In this document: one piece after another, positions 47,070-58,679 of the stretch
Layout of the letters: the number at the start of each line of letters is the position of its first letter
Numbering within the stretch: position 1 is the first letter of the stretch
From: Larix kaempferi
Taxonomy: Eukaryota > Streptophyta > Pinopsida > Pinales > Pinaceae
NCBI GenBank assembly: GCA_027924585.1
Contig: BSBM01001941.1
Coordinates: 124,001 to 188,000, forward strand
Direction of reading: 5' to 3'
DNA: 64,000 bases
Program-made: the position numbers and the translations under genes
The notes under the pieces: model-generated
What the model saw: only the letters and a program-made list of their open reading frames with translations
What the model was told of the DNA's origin: nothing
Database searches by the model: none

Positions 47070-48054
47070 TTAGGTTTCAACTCTGTGTTGGGCCTTCTAC
47101 AGATTTATAACTCTATGCTTATGTTTTGGAATCGTAATATATGTATTATGAAAGAAATGTGTAGTCAGCTAATAGTGATTGATAATGAACACATTGCAGC
47201 TCCAGTTATGTCAGTTAATGAATGAGCATGCAGTGTGGTTATTGAAATACAATTTAAACCCGAAACGAAGCAGTGAAGACCTTATGGAATCTAAGGAGTG
47301 TTTAATGCACGTATGATCTATGTAAGAATGGGTTAATAATATGTGGCTGCTATAATAGAGATAAGTTATTATTTCTTATCTTAATGATAAATAAGCAATA
47401 TGATTATTAATTGATAAGTAAATCATTTTCATTATTAATTTAATGACATGTATCTTATTATTGTATTGAAGGAAAATAATATGTACTATTATGAGTATTA
47501 ATTTAATGCTAAGTTATTAAGATGATATAGTTCTATTATTATTGATTAAGAACATAGTTATTAAGTGGCATTTATACCCTATATGGATTTTGGGATTTCT
47601 ATTGATGGTATGCTTTTATAGGCCTATACCATTTGGATGGTAGTGGTTACATTGACAAGTAACTCATTGTCTATTTTGGGGAAATAGGCCACTTGTCTTA
47701 ATGGTGGTTCCATTTTTATTCTTATTTTCAATATATGTGGCATGTTTCATTTAATTATTCTAGATTATTCTCCTTATCTATTTTTGGGGGGAACGGGCCG
47801 CTCGTCCAAAGAGTTGTTTCACATTTATTTTATTTTATTTTTATTTTGGCATAACTAGGAATTGAAAAGAGGGCGTTGAATTTGTATTAAAAAAGAGAGA
47901 GAGGAGAGCCTAGTGGTTTGGAGTTACTTCTATTGGATGGAATAGGGAACCATTTTGGTTCCGCTAGTTTCTCATTTTTCATGTCTATATGATTGTATTG
48001 GTCTTGGTTTTGGGGAGTGAGGGAGAGGAGCAGCTTCCTGAGGAGAGTCTAAGT

Positions 48055-48059
<5 letters not shown>

Positions 48060-48098
<39 letters not shown>
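48060..48098. repeat. (TG)n microsatellite
   Basis: About 19 TG units inside element C. Confidence 0.95.
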
Positions 48099-48100
<2 letters not shown>

Positions 48101-48324
48101 GTTTAATATTATAATATTATATTGTTATATTGTTTGGTGGCTTGCAAATGATAAGGGCCTTGCCCTTTGTAATTCATTGTATTGCTTGGTGCATCTGGTG
48201 AGGGCGTTTCCCTTTGTAATTAATGTGTAATTACAACTGCTTGAGAATTGTTGAAGGCATAGCCTGGCTTGATTTTATAAATAAATAAAGCTCGTGCTTG
48301 ATTAGAATGGCATGGCTTAGGGCT

Positions 48325-48396
48325 CATATGTGTGTGTGTGTGTGTGTGTACAGATACATATATACATATATATGTATATATGTACACACACACACA

Positions 48397-48429
<33 letters not shown>

Positions 48430-48728
48430 ACATACATACATACATATGTATGTGTATACATACATACATACATATGTATGTATGTATGTATACATATGTG
48501 TATACATACATACATATATATGTATGTATGTATGTATACACATGTATATATATACATGTGTATATATGTATGTATGTATATATATGTATATGTATACATA
48601 TGTATACATACATACATATATATATGTGTGTGTGTGTACATATATACATATACATACATATACATGTATATATACATGTATATATACATACATATAGATA
48701 TATACACCCACACACACACACATATATA
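48325..48728. repeat. Compound TATG/CATA microsatellite
   Basis: About 400 bp in which TATG runs alternate with CATA runs, with (TG)n at the left end and (CA)n at the right end. Several long perfect palindromes result, for example around 48405-48470. The Tyr/Cys/Ile/His-rich open frames on both strands come from the repeat. Confidence 0.95.
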
Positions 48729-50995
48729 TATTGATGTTGCTTATTGAGTGCAGAGAATGGATGAGGGTGATCCTCTTGGAAAGTGCAACACATTGGTTGT
48801 TTTCCCTTGCATATATAAATATTATATATGTATGGTGGTGAAGGGCCTATCCTTCTCACTATTGTCTTGAATTAATTATTTTCTATAATTGATTGTGATG
48901 GCATGGTTTGCATGAGAGGATTATGCCCATCTTTAGTTGGATGTAATGCATATGCATGTCTAATATGCTTGTGGATTGATGATGAGATGCATATGATGGT
49001 AGAGAAAGGGTGCATCCCTATCATCGTCTTATCCTGATAATTTTATTATATACTTGTAGTGTGTATCATGCATGTGTAAGTAATTGCATACATATGTATT
49101 ATGTGTTGGATGGATGGGTAATTGCATTTATATGTACCATGTGTAGGATCTCTTAGATATATTAATGTCGGAGAGAGGGATTTGCTCCTCCATGATCTTG
49201 TAGAGCATGACTCCGAATATATAAGTTAAGTATTTTAATGTTATTTGATGAAAGGAATGCGTGCTTAACTTTCTATTGCAAGAAGTGTAAGAGAGGGCTT
49301 ATCCCTATAACCTTGCTCCTAATGGTAAACGAATATTGTGGAAGAAGAGAGGGATAGGCCCTTGATGACTATTTTATAATGTTTCTCTATGCTCATGGGA
49401 GAAGGTATTTCCTATCTCTAATCCTATAGTGGATTTGTTCCTATGTGTTTGCAGTGATAAGACATCGCCTTGAGTGGTAATGATATGATCAATAAGAGTC
49501 TTATGGGTGCAATGACTTTTATGTATGCATGGACAAATGTCTATGATTTGGTTGGCTATGGGTGAATTGTCATCCATGTTGATTTTGTTGTTAAGTCCCT
49601 TGCGTGGGATAAGGGAATGACCCTCGTGAGGTAAAGTATGCTATTGATGCTTGGTAAGCTAAGGGATTGGTGTTGACTATGTTTGTTGGCATGATAAGTT
49701 GTTTGGAAATGGATTGCTTCCCATGTCTTGTTAATGCATATTAAGTAGGATTAAGTACTCTACCTATGAAGGATCAACTCCAAGTAGATCCTTGTGTTTC
49801 TTAGCCTGGGATGGTTGTGGACTTGGTGTCCGGTTGATGAGAAGAATTATTGGGAAGAAATATGTCTTCCCTTGGCCCTAGTGGAACTGTTTCCCAGCTT
49901 GTGGTGGCCTCACGACAGAAAGAGTATATCTTGAATGAGTGACTATGGTTGGGTGGAACGTGGACACCTAATTGCCCCTAATTATTCAAGTGTTATTAAG
50001 TTGTGGCCTTGATGCATTAAAAGACTTGTTAGGACGTATATGTAGTCCTTACACTTGATGATTTTATGTAAGTTGTTGGTTTTTCCCAGCTTGGTATCCG
50101 CAACACTGTATGTGTTGGTATAATGAATAATTTTGTATACATTAGCATGTGATCATGTTATTGTGATGCACTTGGCACTAATAGATAAAATCCATGCAAG
50201 TTATGGGTATGCACATAGTTACGTAAGTATGTGCTTATGTAGTTATGTTGTATATGCATACACTTTGTATCTATCTTATGATCATGTGAATAGGTGTCTC
50301 CAGTATGATGGGGTGACATCATCATAAAGCGACATTTAAGTTATGATAGTACTATGAAGGCAATGTGCATCATGGGTGTATATGATAATTGGTGGTGTTC
50401 TAATGGTTATTGATAAAGATGCACATGAAGGTATAATAAAAAGATAGCATAGCATATATAACCATGATAATCCATAGGAATAATGCTCACGTGGCTTGTT
50501 AGTCTAGTCCTTAATCTTGTAATAATAATTGATGGTCATCCTTCTTGTGCAAAGGCATGATTGATAAATGAATGGTGTTATGTGGCTCATCTTGACTTGA
50601 TTAGCAATGAGACGATAGTCCTATGTGTTATCATTGGGTGAGGATTGGCCTCTATAATAGCAATGCACATGTCTAAATGATTGTAAAGAATCAATGTTAA
50701 TGGTTGGAATATGCCTTATAGCTTGATGCTTGTAATTACTATGTTAAGGACTCATATCTATGTTGTAGCTAGTCATCACTAAAAGTTACTATGCTCATGG
50801 GGAATGTGTGATATAGCTATGGGACTATAGACTATATGTACACTATGCAAGATACTGTGGACCCTTTGAGATCTTGGCTAGGATAGGTTTCGTTGCATAT
50901 GAGCTTGCATGAAAGAGAATAATGTATTTCATGTATCTTTGTTGAAAAACTATATACCTGATTCTAATCATGTGATTGATTGGAATGTGATTTAG

Positions 50996-51232
50996 GTGGA
51001 ACTAGAAGGGGATTTTCAAGTACAATTAGTTACCATATTGGGTAGAAAATTCAAGTTGCTCAAGGAGCAAGAAATCAGGCAAGTAAAGGTCCAATGGACC
51101 CATTACAGTCCTGAAGATGCTACTTGGGAGTTGGAAGATGCTATGAGGGAGGCATACCCTCATATTTTTTATTTTTATTTTTGTCGTAGCAAGTATGCAA
51201 TAAATATGCATCAAGGACGATGCATTTTTTAA
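50996..51232 (+). pseudogene. Chromodomain tail of a chromovirus integrase
   Basis: This is the only coding relic in element C. FQVQLVTILGRKFKLLKEQE is followed by VKVQWTHYSPEDATWELEDA and MREAYPHIF. It has the typical layout of the chromodomain fused to the end of plant chromovirus integrase: a VxWxxxxxEDATWE core and a final YP-F helix. The tail is thought to steer integration toward marked chromatin. The GPY/F part and catalytic core are absent. The stop lies just before the polypurine tract. The open frame is notable given the loss of everything upstream. Confidence 0.9.
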
Positions 51233-51244
51233 GGGGGAGGGGGA
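51231..51244 (+). promoter_or_regulatory. Polypurine tract of element C
   Basis: AAGGGGGAGGGGGA lies immediately before the TGTAATACC start of the 3' LTR. Confidence 0.9.
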
Positions 51245-53421
51245 TGTAATACCCCAACTGTTAAGCCCCAAACATATGTTATTATTTTGTTTATTATTGG
51301 GCATTAGGTGCCAGGACTATGGACTTTATTATTATTATTATTATTTAATTAAATAACTAGCTCAACATGGACAACTAATGAGAATGGGGGGCCTTGGATT
51401 CCACATGTGAAGGGGTTGGGGACTAGGAGTTGTTCTCTCTCTAACATTACTCTTTGGACCCTATTTTTTATTATTTTGGCTTATGGTGGTACTATTTCTC
51501 CCTCTTTGATGTTTAGTGGGGCTTACTTGGCTATTTCACCCTCCTTGTCTATTCCAAGCCTCTTGTAATGCTCCTCATGTGCTAGTGCATCCTCGCCAAC
51601 TATTTTTATCCTGCACTCCTTGAAAAAGTGTAACTCCTCTCTCTATTTCACTTTTTGCTATTATGGAAAAAGAAATCTCTAATTTTAACCTCCCTCTCAT
51701 GAATTGAGTAACCCCCAGTAAATTTGAGTTACGTTACCTCTCTTGGAATTGGAGTTACTTCCTTGGGAATTCAAATGGCTATAGAAGGATTGGAAAGGGT
51801 CTCTCTTTCATTATTCTTCTTTCTCTCTTGATATCTCTAGTGTAGTGGAATACTCTCTTGTTTGGGAAATACATGCTCTCGAGTAGGAAATTCATTGTAT
51901 TGTATAAGATGAAGGCCTTGTAATGAGGTTTGAAGACGTTGTAATGGGGATTGAAGATTAACTGTGTAGAACACAACATGAGTCCTTATCCCATTGCTTT
52001 TCCTTGTCCGAGTCTCGACATGTGAATCTTGACGATGGATGGTGATGTCCTGAGGGAGTTGTATAGTGAAGGGAATCCCATTGCACTGGATAGTGTATAC
52101 GGAAGGGAAAGTTTAGATGGAGAAAGGTGTAGTTGTGATTTTTGACAGTATGAAAAAGGGCACAACCATATGAGTTGGTTCAGATGTTTCTGAGAATTTA
52201 TGGGTTGTGATACCTATTCCATTGCGTCCAGAGTGACATTTCTAGTAATAAATACTTTTCATTTCATCGAAAAAGGTTTTCGTCTTACCAAGATATAGTC
52301 GTTTTGGAGTGGTAGGGTTTTCTCACGGTGTTGAGAAGGGCGCAACCATACCTTCTGGTTCATATACTTATGAGAAGTTCTATGTTGTGAGACCTGTTCC
52401 ATTGCATATATAACATTGTTTCCAGTAAGGAATACTTTCTTTTTTTCACTGAAAAAGCTTTATGTATGACTGAGATACAGTTGTTTTTGTATGGCGGTGT
52501 TCCCGATGTTGAGATGATTGAACCATGCATGTTGGTTTGAGAGTACCTCTCATGTGTATCTATGGCCTCAAATCGGGGGTGACTGTCATGTTGAAATATG
52601 CATGAGCATGGCATGTCTATGGCGGGGTGGAACGTTGTCCTATTGAAGCTAGTTTCCCATGATTAAGATGAATATTTTATTATATTTTCGAAAATATATG
52701 TGCTTATAGATATGATTTGCTTATGATTTGCATGGTTGTAGATGGAAACCATGAGATATGATTTTATATGGATGTATATGACATCTCTCATATATGAATT
52801 TTTTATGTTGATATGGCTATGGTTGGTAGTTAGTGATGAGTATTTTATTATATGTTTATTTACCGTATTTATGATGTATATGTGCTCTTGGAACCGATTT
52901 ACTTATGTTTTGAATGGTTGTAGGTGATAGCCATGAGATCTGATGTTAGTATTGTTTATATGGATATATATGATATCCATTATATCTATATATTTTTATG
53001 TTATTATGGTTGTAGGTGGCATTCAATAGATCTGGTTTTTAACATTATTAATATGGTTGATTGTGATAGCCTATAGATATGTTTATTTCCATTGTTTATG
53101 GTGGCTTGTAGACATGATTATTTTAAAGTTAAATGGTTGTAATAGATCTGATATACCATGCTTGAAACCTTGTTAATAGCTTGCTCAAATCTGGTTTCAT
53201 TTCATGCATGCATTTACCTTGCATAACATATGAATTGGGGAATGATATGCATTGTATTCTTGCATTTCGTTTTAAAGAGGTTGAATGTTTTATTTAATGG
53301 GATTTTTGGCATGTTGGCCTAGCCTTAGTTACCTTTATTCTGTTATTAATTACATTGGTTTATCCTTCCCCCTTGGTTCCCAGGTGTCCTTGGTCTTGGT
53401 TTAGAGGATGGGGACATCAAA
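51245..53421 (+). repeat. 3' LTR of element C
   Basis: About 2,177 bp, partner of 44900-47056. It is followed by GTGAG (53422-53426). Confidence 0.88.
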
Positions 53422-54517
53422 GTGAGTGCGTAGATGGTGGAATTCAGAAAATAGGTTCCATGATCACTCAGTAGAAACTTCGGGAAACCAAACCTGGTGA
53501 TGATGTGCTCGAAAATAAACCATGCAGCGGTCTCTAATGTGCAATATTTTACTGGCACAACCTCCGACCAACGAGTCAAATACTTTATTATTGTGATGAT
53601 ATACTGCATGCCAACACTTCATGCATGTAGGTTAATAGGGCACATAAAGTTGATGTCCCACTTCTAGAAGGGTTCGAGTGCAGTGATGGGGAAGAGAGGC
53701 ATCTCATCCCTTCTCAAAGGATTTCCCACTCACTGGAAAACATCACATTATTCGCAGTGTAACTTTGCTTCTTGAAACAACAAGGGCCACCATAATCCTG
53801 CGTGCAACACCTTATGTGTAGTTGTCTTTCTTGCATTTTGTCCAGCAACAACACCTTCACGAGCTTCTTGTAGTATGGGTAGTTTTTCATGCTCCAATAC
53901 GCACATGCATAGTATTCCATATGCGCCCAATTTGTAGAGTTTTCTTGCAATCAGTTGGAAGTTAGCACTCCTTGTCACCAAATACCTATGTTGCGCAACA
54001 ATGTAGTCTTTCGATGCTCTTCCTGTGACCAATGTTGCTATCTTGTTGAACTATTTTAGTACTGCTTCAATATGGAACAATTGTGCATCTAATAGCTTAT
54101 CGTCCAAACTCCATATTGCTTCACCAGACTCTATTCGGGATAAATGGTCCATCCCGACGTTATACTTCCGACGTTTCACCACTACCTCAAACTCAAATTC
54201 TGACACAATAACAACCACTTGCAAATTCTCCCCCTTGATGTTGTCTTCTTGACTAAGTATTTTAGTGCCGAGTGGTCTGTGAAAAATTTGAAGAAACTCC
54301 CGAGCAGTTAGTGTCTGAACTTTTGCATGGAATATACCATATCCAAGCCTTCGCACTCGACTGTCTTGTAATTATTCTCTGTCGTAGATAAATTTCCCAC
54401 TGGTAAAGGAAATAGGATGGTAAATATTTCCTTTTCCTAAATGGTTTAACACTGCTCCTAGCACGAATGATAATGCATCGGCATGCACATGAAACGTGCA
54501 TTCCCAATCAAGAAAGA
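53422..54517 (-). pseudogene. Element D RNase H and integrase N-terminal and core part
   Basis: Right to left: RNase H remnants (FHVHADALSFVLGAVLNHLG and NVGMDHLSRIESGE, with shifts). Next is the integrase zinc-binding region (THKVLHAGLWWPLLFQEAKL, with a stop after HCE). The catalytic core follows: WDINFMCPINLH, QYIITIIKYLTRWSEVVPV, FIFEHIITRFGFPKFLLSD and GTYFLNSTIYALT. It is cut at the GTGAG target by element C. D positions of the catalytic triad are visible (WDIN, LSD). Confidence 0.85.
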
Positions 54518-55319
54518 TTAAGATAGGTGCCATAACCAATTTTTCTTAAAGGATGTCCAATGCTTGCTGACAATCTGACATCCAATTGTACTTAATATAT
54601 GTAAGAACATCTCCAAAGGCAATGTAATATTGGCATAATTGCTTACGAACTTTCTGTAATAGCCAATATGTCCCAAGGTTGTGCACAAATCCTTTGCAGA
54701 AGTTGGGGTCGACAGGTTTGCAATGAATGCACATTTGTTGGGTCTACTAGCAGTCATTCTTTGTGCACAATGTGCCCCAAAAGGATTCCAAATGGGATAC
54801 AAAAGATTCATTTCTTCAGGTTCAAGGATACTTGAATCTATTAACATCTATCCAGTATTAATCTCAACATCTATAAGTTGTTCTTCAGTAGGTTGAACCA
54901 TATACACTCATCCAAGTACACCTCCAGGAACATATGCATTAATTCTTTAAATGTTGCAACCACTATACTAGAGAACACTGCTAGGGCATTCATCAACCCA
55001 AATGGCATGACATTATAGGCAAAGGATTCCCACTTTGTAGAAAAAGTGGTATTGTTGTGATCATACTCTTCGATTCGCACTTTATGGTACCTCAAAAACC
55101 AATCGATGAACAAATATGATTCCCTTCCTCCCATGATCTCCAACACCTCATTGTTAATGGGGTAGGGAAGGGGTCGTGCACATAGGCTGCATTCAAGTTC
55201 CATAGATCTACATATATCTGAATTTCACTAGTCTTCTTGTATTGAACCACCATCGGGATGATCCAATCTAATTCCTCCACCATGAATAAGATTCATGTAT
55301 CCAACATATGGTCCAAATC
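54518..55319 (-). pseudogene. Element D reverse transcriptase
   Basis: Read right to left: ELDWIIPMVV, then YVDLWNLNAAYVHDPFPTP, then SYLFIDWFLRYHKVRIEEYD, then NVMPFGLMNALAVFSSIVVA, then FLEVYLDECIWFN. The YLDD catalytic pair has become YLDE near 54897-54910. The connection region then reads PTSAKDLCTTLGHIGYYRKF. Motif spelling places it with Athila/Tat-like gypsy elements rather than chromoviruses. Frameshifts fall near 55190 and 54850. At its N-terminal side it is severed by the LTR of element F at 55320. Confidence 0.9.
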
Positions 55320-55662
55320 TGTTGGAGGAGCCTAGTCGGCCAGTCGACTAGGTCCTCCCGATCAACTAATCGGATCAGCCACTTGGTCCAGTTAGGCCGA
55401 CCAACCATCCAGTTAGAGAATTATAACTGAATAATTGATTGTAACCTGTATATATAAGGCTGGTGAACCAAGATCAAGATATCTCCACTTTTGTACATGA
55501 CTTTCTTATTCAGATAATAAATATACTTGTTATTTTGGTCCCAGTTACTCTCTCCTTGCTTTGTTATTGTTATGTATGTATGGTTTGGTATACGATGTAA
55601 CTTTATATATGATGTGAATGTTTCACTACTAGTAACTTTTTGTAATCTCGTAGATTACAACA
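55320..55662 (+). repeat. 5' LTR of element F
   Basis: This is 343 bp with perfect 5-bp inverted ends TGTTG...CAACA. Its first 85 bp hold three consecutive perfect hairpins: CCTAGTCG/CGACTAGG (55331-55338 with 55345-55352), CCGAT/ATCGG (55358-55362 with 55369-55373) and TTGGTC/GACCAA (55383-55388 with 55399-55404). TATATATAAGG near 55449-55459 is a TATA box. Only one LTR is visible, so the assignment rests on ends, primer site and downstream gag-pol. Confidence 0.8.
55449..55459 (+). promoter_or_regulatory. TATA box of the F LTR
   Basis: TATATATAAGG lies about 130 bp from the LTR start, with the remaining LTR downstream as expected for R and U5. Confidence 0.6.
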
Positions 55663-55663
55663 T

Positions 55664-55681
55664 TGGTTCCATTGTCGGTAG
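55664..55681 (+). promoter_or_regulatory. Primer binding site of element F
   Basis: TGGTTCCATTGTCGGTAG follows the LTR after one base. It resembles the TGGCGCCGTTGCCGG-type site of Athila-like elements with several transitions, and differs from the initiator-Met site used by G, E and C. Confidence 0.5.
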
Positions 55682-55965
55682 TATTGATCCATGATATGAA
55701 ATGGTCATATATGAGTAAATAACGAGTGAGGGATAAATTAGAGAGTGGTGGAAGCGGAAAATTGAAAATTATATAAATAACTATGCTAGAAGGGACAAGT
55801 AAACACTTGCACATGCCAGAGAAAAAATATTCACTGAGTATCATGAACAATTTATAGAATTTGTCCCCCATGAGATAAATAAATTCCTCGATGTCGTTCA
55901 TGAGCAAGTTACACGCCCATAATGAAAGACTGTTAATGCACAAACTCAATAACAAAGGAAGAACA

Positions 55966-56330
55966 AACCTATGAGTGGCTCGAAAAGATATGTGAAGATT
56001 TTTGTGAAGAACAAGTCATGGAAGAGAGAACTTCAATCGACAAAGTCCAAATCAGATTCTATACCAACTTTCAAGAAGGATTTTTCTATACAATCCCCAA
56101 TTTGCGAACCTATGAGTGGCTTAGAAAGATATGTGAATATTCCTGTGAAGAACAAGTTGTGGAAGAGAGAAATTCAATCGACAAAGTCCAAAGAATATTC
56201 TATACCGACTTTCAAGAAGTATTTTTATGTACAATCCCCACTTTACTATATAAGTTTATAATTGAAAAAGGAGTTGGTCACATCATCAAGCCACGAGCTC
56301 CGTTGGGCCTTCTTGCTTCATCAAACTAGG
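55966..56330 (+). pseudogene. Element F leader protein segment with 47-residue repeat
   Basis: Two copies of a 141-bp unit (from 55966 and 56107) encode 47-residue repeats. Each reads TYEWLxKICE, then CEEQV, then EERxSIDKVQ, then FYT.FQE. After the second copy the frame continues with IIEKGVGHIIKPRAPLGLL. The multiple-of-three period and shared frame suggest duplication within coding sequence ahead of gag. Function unknown. Confidence 0.55.
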
Positions 56331-57280
56331 AGCAAAAGAAAAAAGACTAGGAGCGCTCCATTAATGAACAGGAGTGGGAATACTTTCTTAATAAATGAAA
56401 TCCATTCATGATCTAGCTCCCATCAAGCAATAAGAGCCTGGTCAGCTTTGGGGGGGTCTCTGAACATGTGTGCTGAATAGAAAGACGATGCTAGTCGATA
56501 AAGAAATTGGAAAATGAAGCCTAGTAAGAGGCCAAGTCTGCCTGGATGAAATAAATTTCCAAACACTCATAATCAAATAACATGTATTCATAAAAAAGAA
56601 ATATAAAAGTGGTTCAAGCGACGAGAGAATCTAAGGGGCATTGCAAGTCCACTATGTAATAGAAGAAGTATGAACAAACCAGATAATATGGTCGAGCAAT
56701 GAAAAGACTAGCCTAAGATGAGGGATAGTCGACCAAATGAGAGAGAGGGTGAGGTGCCGACATCGGTAGAGTAGTTGCACACTATGTTGTTGACCCCACA
56801 GTCCTTGCATATTGCAATCCCTAATGCCTCAACCCCCCATAGACTCTATATCAATGATAAGGACGACTGGAATGACTATCAGATAAATTGTCGAGCGAGA
56901 TCTAGGACTTGGACCAGGAGAAAATAGCATATGGAGTTGACTAGATCAATGTGGAAGAATTACGGACCGACTTCTGATTCAGAGACCACACCATGGTATT
57001 TGGATTACCTTCACACCCTAGTTCAAAAGACACTCTTTTAATTTATTATATTTAGATCATATGGAGGTACCCCCTTGCCAGCAACATTATTGCTTGAAGT
57101 AATTGGTCCGTTGTAGACCCGTCCTACTAACGAGGATTCTGTAGAAGAAGAACGTTTGTCTTGGTAAAACTCCCATCGACGAGAAGTCAATAGTGAATGA
57201 GACTGTGAAATAGTAACTTAGATAGTCAGTCATTCAACTGTAGTAAGTATTAAATCACAAGGGAAAATTTCAGTGTTGTT
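56331..57280. other. Leader of element F, no clear gene
   Basis: Degenerate sequence between the repeat segment and gag. Short open pieces exist, but no motif is recognised. Confidence 0.4.
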
Positions 57281-57284
57281 AAAA

Positions 57285-57950
57285 TGGCTTATCGAATTCC
57301 AGTAAATAGCCCTATCTGTGGAGGGGATGGGGACCCTACGAAGCACCAGTTTATATGTGAATCTCTCTAGCAATATAACCTAATCGATGATGAAAATCAA
57401 CAAATTACGCAATTTGCAGGTGGTCTTCGAAATAGAGCACTTACATCATGGTACTTGAATTTAATTGAAGATGGTGCCAAGACAAAACAACAAATTAAGG
57501 ATAATTTCTCCGCTTTTTTCAAAGTAGATGACACCAAGCATTTAGTCGATCACAAATTAAAATAAATCACTCAAAGACTAGGAGAAACAGTACGAGAATA
57601 TGACAAAAGATTCAAATACCTCCTTAGTCAAATGCCATAAAACATGGATCAAGTTGTTGTGATCTAGTTTTTTGTTGTAGGTTTATCGCCATGAATCAAA
57701 ATTCCATTACTATTGCATGAATACATAACATATGACAATGTCTTAAATAAATATTTAAAAGTCGATTCAAATGCAAACTACTCAATTGGAACTTTCAACA
57801 AACGATTGGAAGAAAAAATAGAAACAATACAAAGATCACTTAGGCACCTTACTATGATACATAATGTCTTATATTGTACCATGTGCTCGTCAGAAGTCCT
57901 TACTATAGAGAACTGTCCCTACAATGAGTGAAAAAGATATCATGACAACA
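57285..57950 (+). pseudogene. Element F gag (first gag block)
   Basis: MAYRIPVNSPICGGDGDPTK begins near 57285. It is followed by YNLIDDENQQITQFAGGLRN, ALTSWYLNLI, KDNFSAFFKVDD and QRLGETVREYDKRFKYLLSQ, the usual retrotransposon gag order. Stops occur at 57370, 57562 and several later points. The end is a Lys/Glu-rich helix (RLEEKIETIQRSLRHL). Confidence 0.8.
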
Positions 57951-58054
57951 TAAATGCATATCAAGAAGAAAGAAGTCAATTCCAAGATGACCCTACACCA
58001 TTTCTATAAGAGCGAAGACTAGAGAACTTTCACACGACTCAGAAAAGGTACTTC

Positions 58055-58500
58055 TGTGAGGTATGTGAAATATTCAAGCCCCATTTGGTGGCAGAGTGTC
58101 CTTAAAATGGTGAAAAATTAAAATCGAAATGGTGTGGCATATGTCGGACAACGGAGCACACGACTGCAAAATGTATCAAAAATTTGACGATGAAGGAAAA
58201 CTATCATATAGTTTACCAATCACAGACATTCGACCATCATAACCAAAAAGGTTGGGACTTCTACAACAACGACAAGCACACCAATGGATATAACTAATGA
58301 GGCAGATATAATGGTTGAGAAATATACAACAACAATCAAGGAAACTGCTCAGCGGGTCGAGGAAAGTCACGTTGCTTCATTTGTTACAGTGAAGAACACT
58401 TGAGTTCGATATGTCCCTATAAGGACATAATGCATCTCAAATTTTGTACAAAATGTGGGGTGGGGGAGAACAATTTAGAAGAGTTCCCCATTATGCTAGA
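58055..58500 (+). pseudogene. Element F zinc-knuckle cluster
   Basis: Four Cys-rich modules follow in series: CEVCEIFKPHLVAEC, CGICRTTEHTTAKC, CFICYSEEHLSSIC and CTKCGVGENNLEEF (the last lacks its final Cys). The C-X2-C-X4/5-H-X4-C spacing of nucleic-acid-binding knuckles is clear in the second and third. An Asn/Tyr/Gly-rich linker (58250-58350) separates modules 2 and 3. Several stops are present. Confidence 0.7.
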
Positions 58501-58679
58501 AAAACTCCACAATAAAAATAATGTTAATCTCTTATCTGGTGTACCAAAGCATGAAGTATTGAACCATAAAAATTTACAAATATTTACAAGGCAAGGTACA
58601 AAAATTGGCGACGATAACCCACAAATTAGTAAGTTGCAGAACAAAGAAAAGAACTACCCCCCACCCTCATCAACAGAAA

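Larger units (their letters stand above)
47070..50990. other. Non-coding internal region of element C
   Basis: AT- and TG-rich sequence in which gag-pol would be expected. It carries two microsatellites (48060-48098 and 48325-48728). No gag, protease, RT or integrase motif is seen on either strand. Confidence 0.6.
44900..53421 (+). mobile_element. Chromovirus-type LTR element C, gag-pol deleted
   Basis: This is 8,522 bp on the plus strand. Long LTRs lie at 44900-47056 and 51245-53421, both beginning TGTAATACC. A GTGAG target duplication flanks it. A perfect primer site (47058-47069) and a polypurine tract (51231-51244) bound the 4.2-kb internal region. Only the last 80 or so codons of pol, the chromodomain (50996-51232), remain. 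47070-50990 has no gag, protease, RT or integrase that I can read. The right LTR edge is fixed by the duplication. The usual CA end would sit two bases earlier. Confidence 0.88.
27640..55319 (-). mobile_element. Athila/Tat-like Ty3/gypsy element D (host of nested insertions)
   Basis: Four minus-strand pieces belong to one element: RT (54518-55319), RNase H and integrase N-terminal part (53422-54517), integrase C-terminal part plus accessory frame (41922-44899), and distal accessory frame (27640-28334). The reading continues from piece to piece once C (44900-53421) and AB (28335-41921) are set aside. Both joints have matching 5-bp target duplications. The right end is cut inside RT by element F, so the rest of D should continue beyond 64000. 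Stops and frameshifts affect all domains. D is the oldest layer of the nest. Confidence 0.85.

Noticed and set aside
48220-48859. Overlapping open frames of 120-180 codons rich in Tyr, Ile, Cys and His
   Set aside because: All come from the TATG/CATA microsatellite read in different frames.
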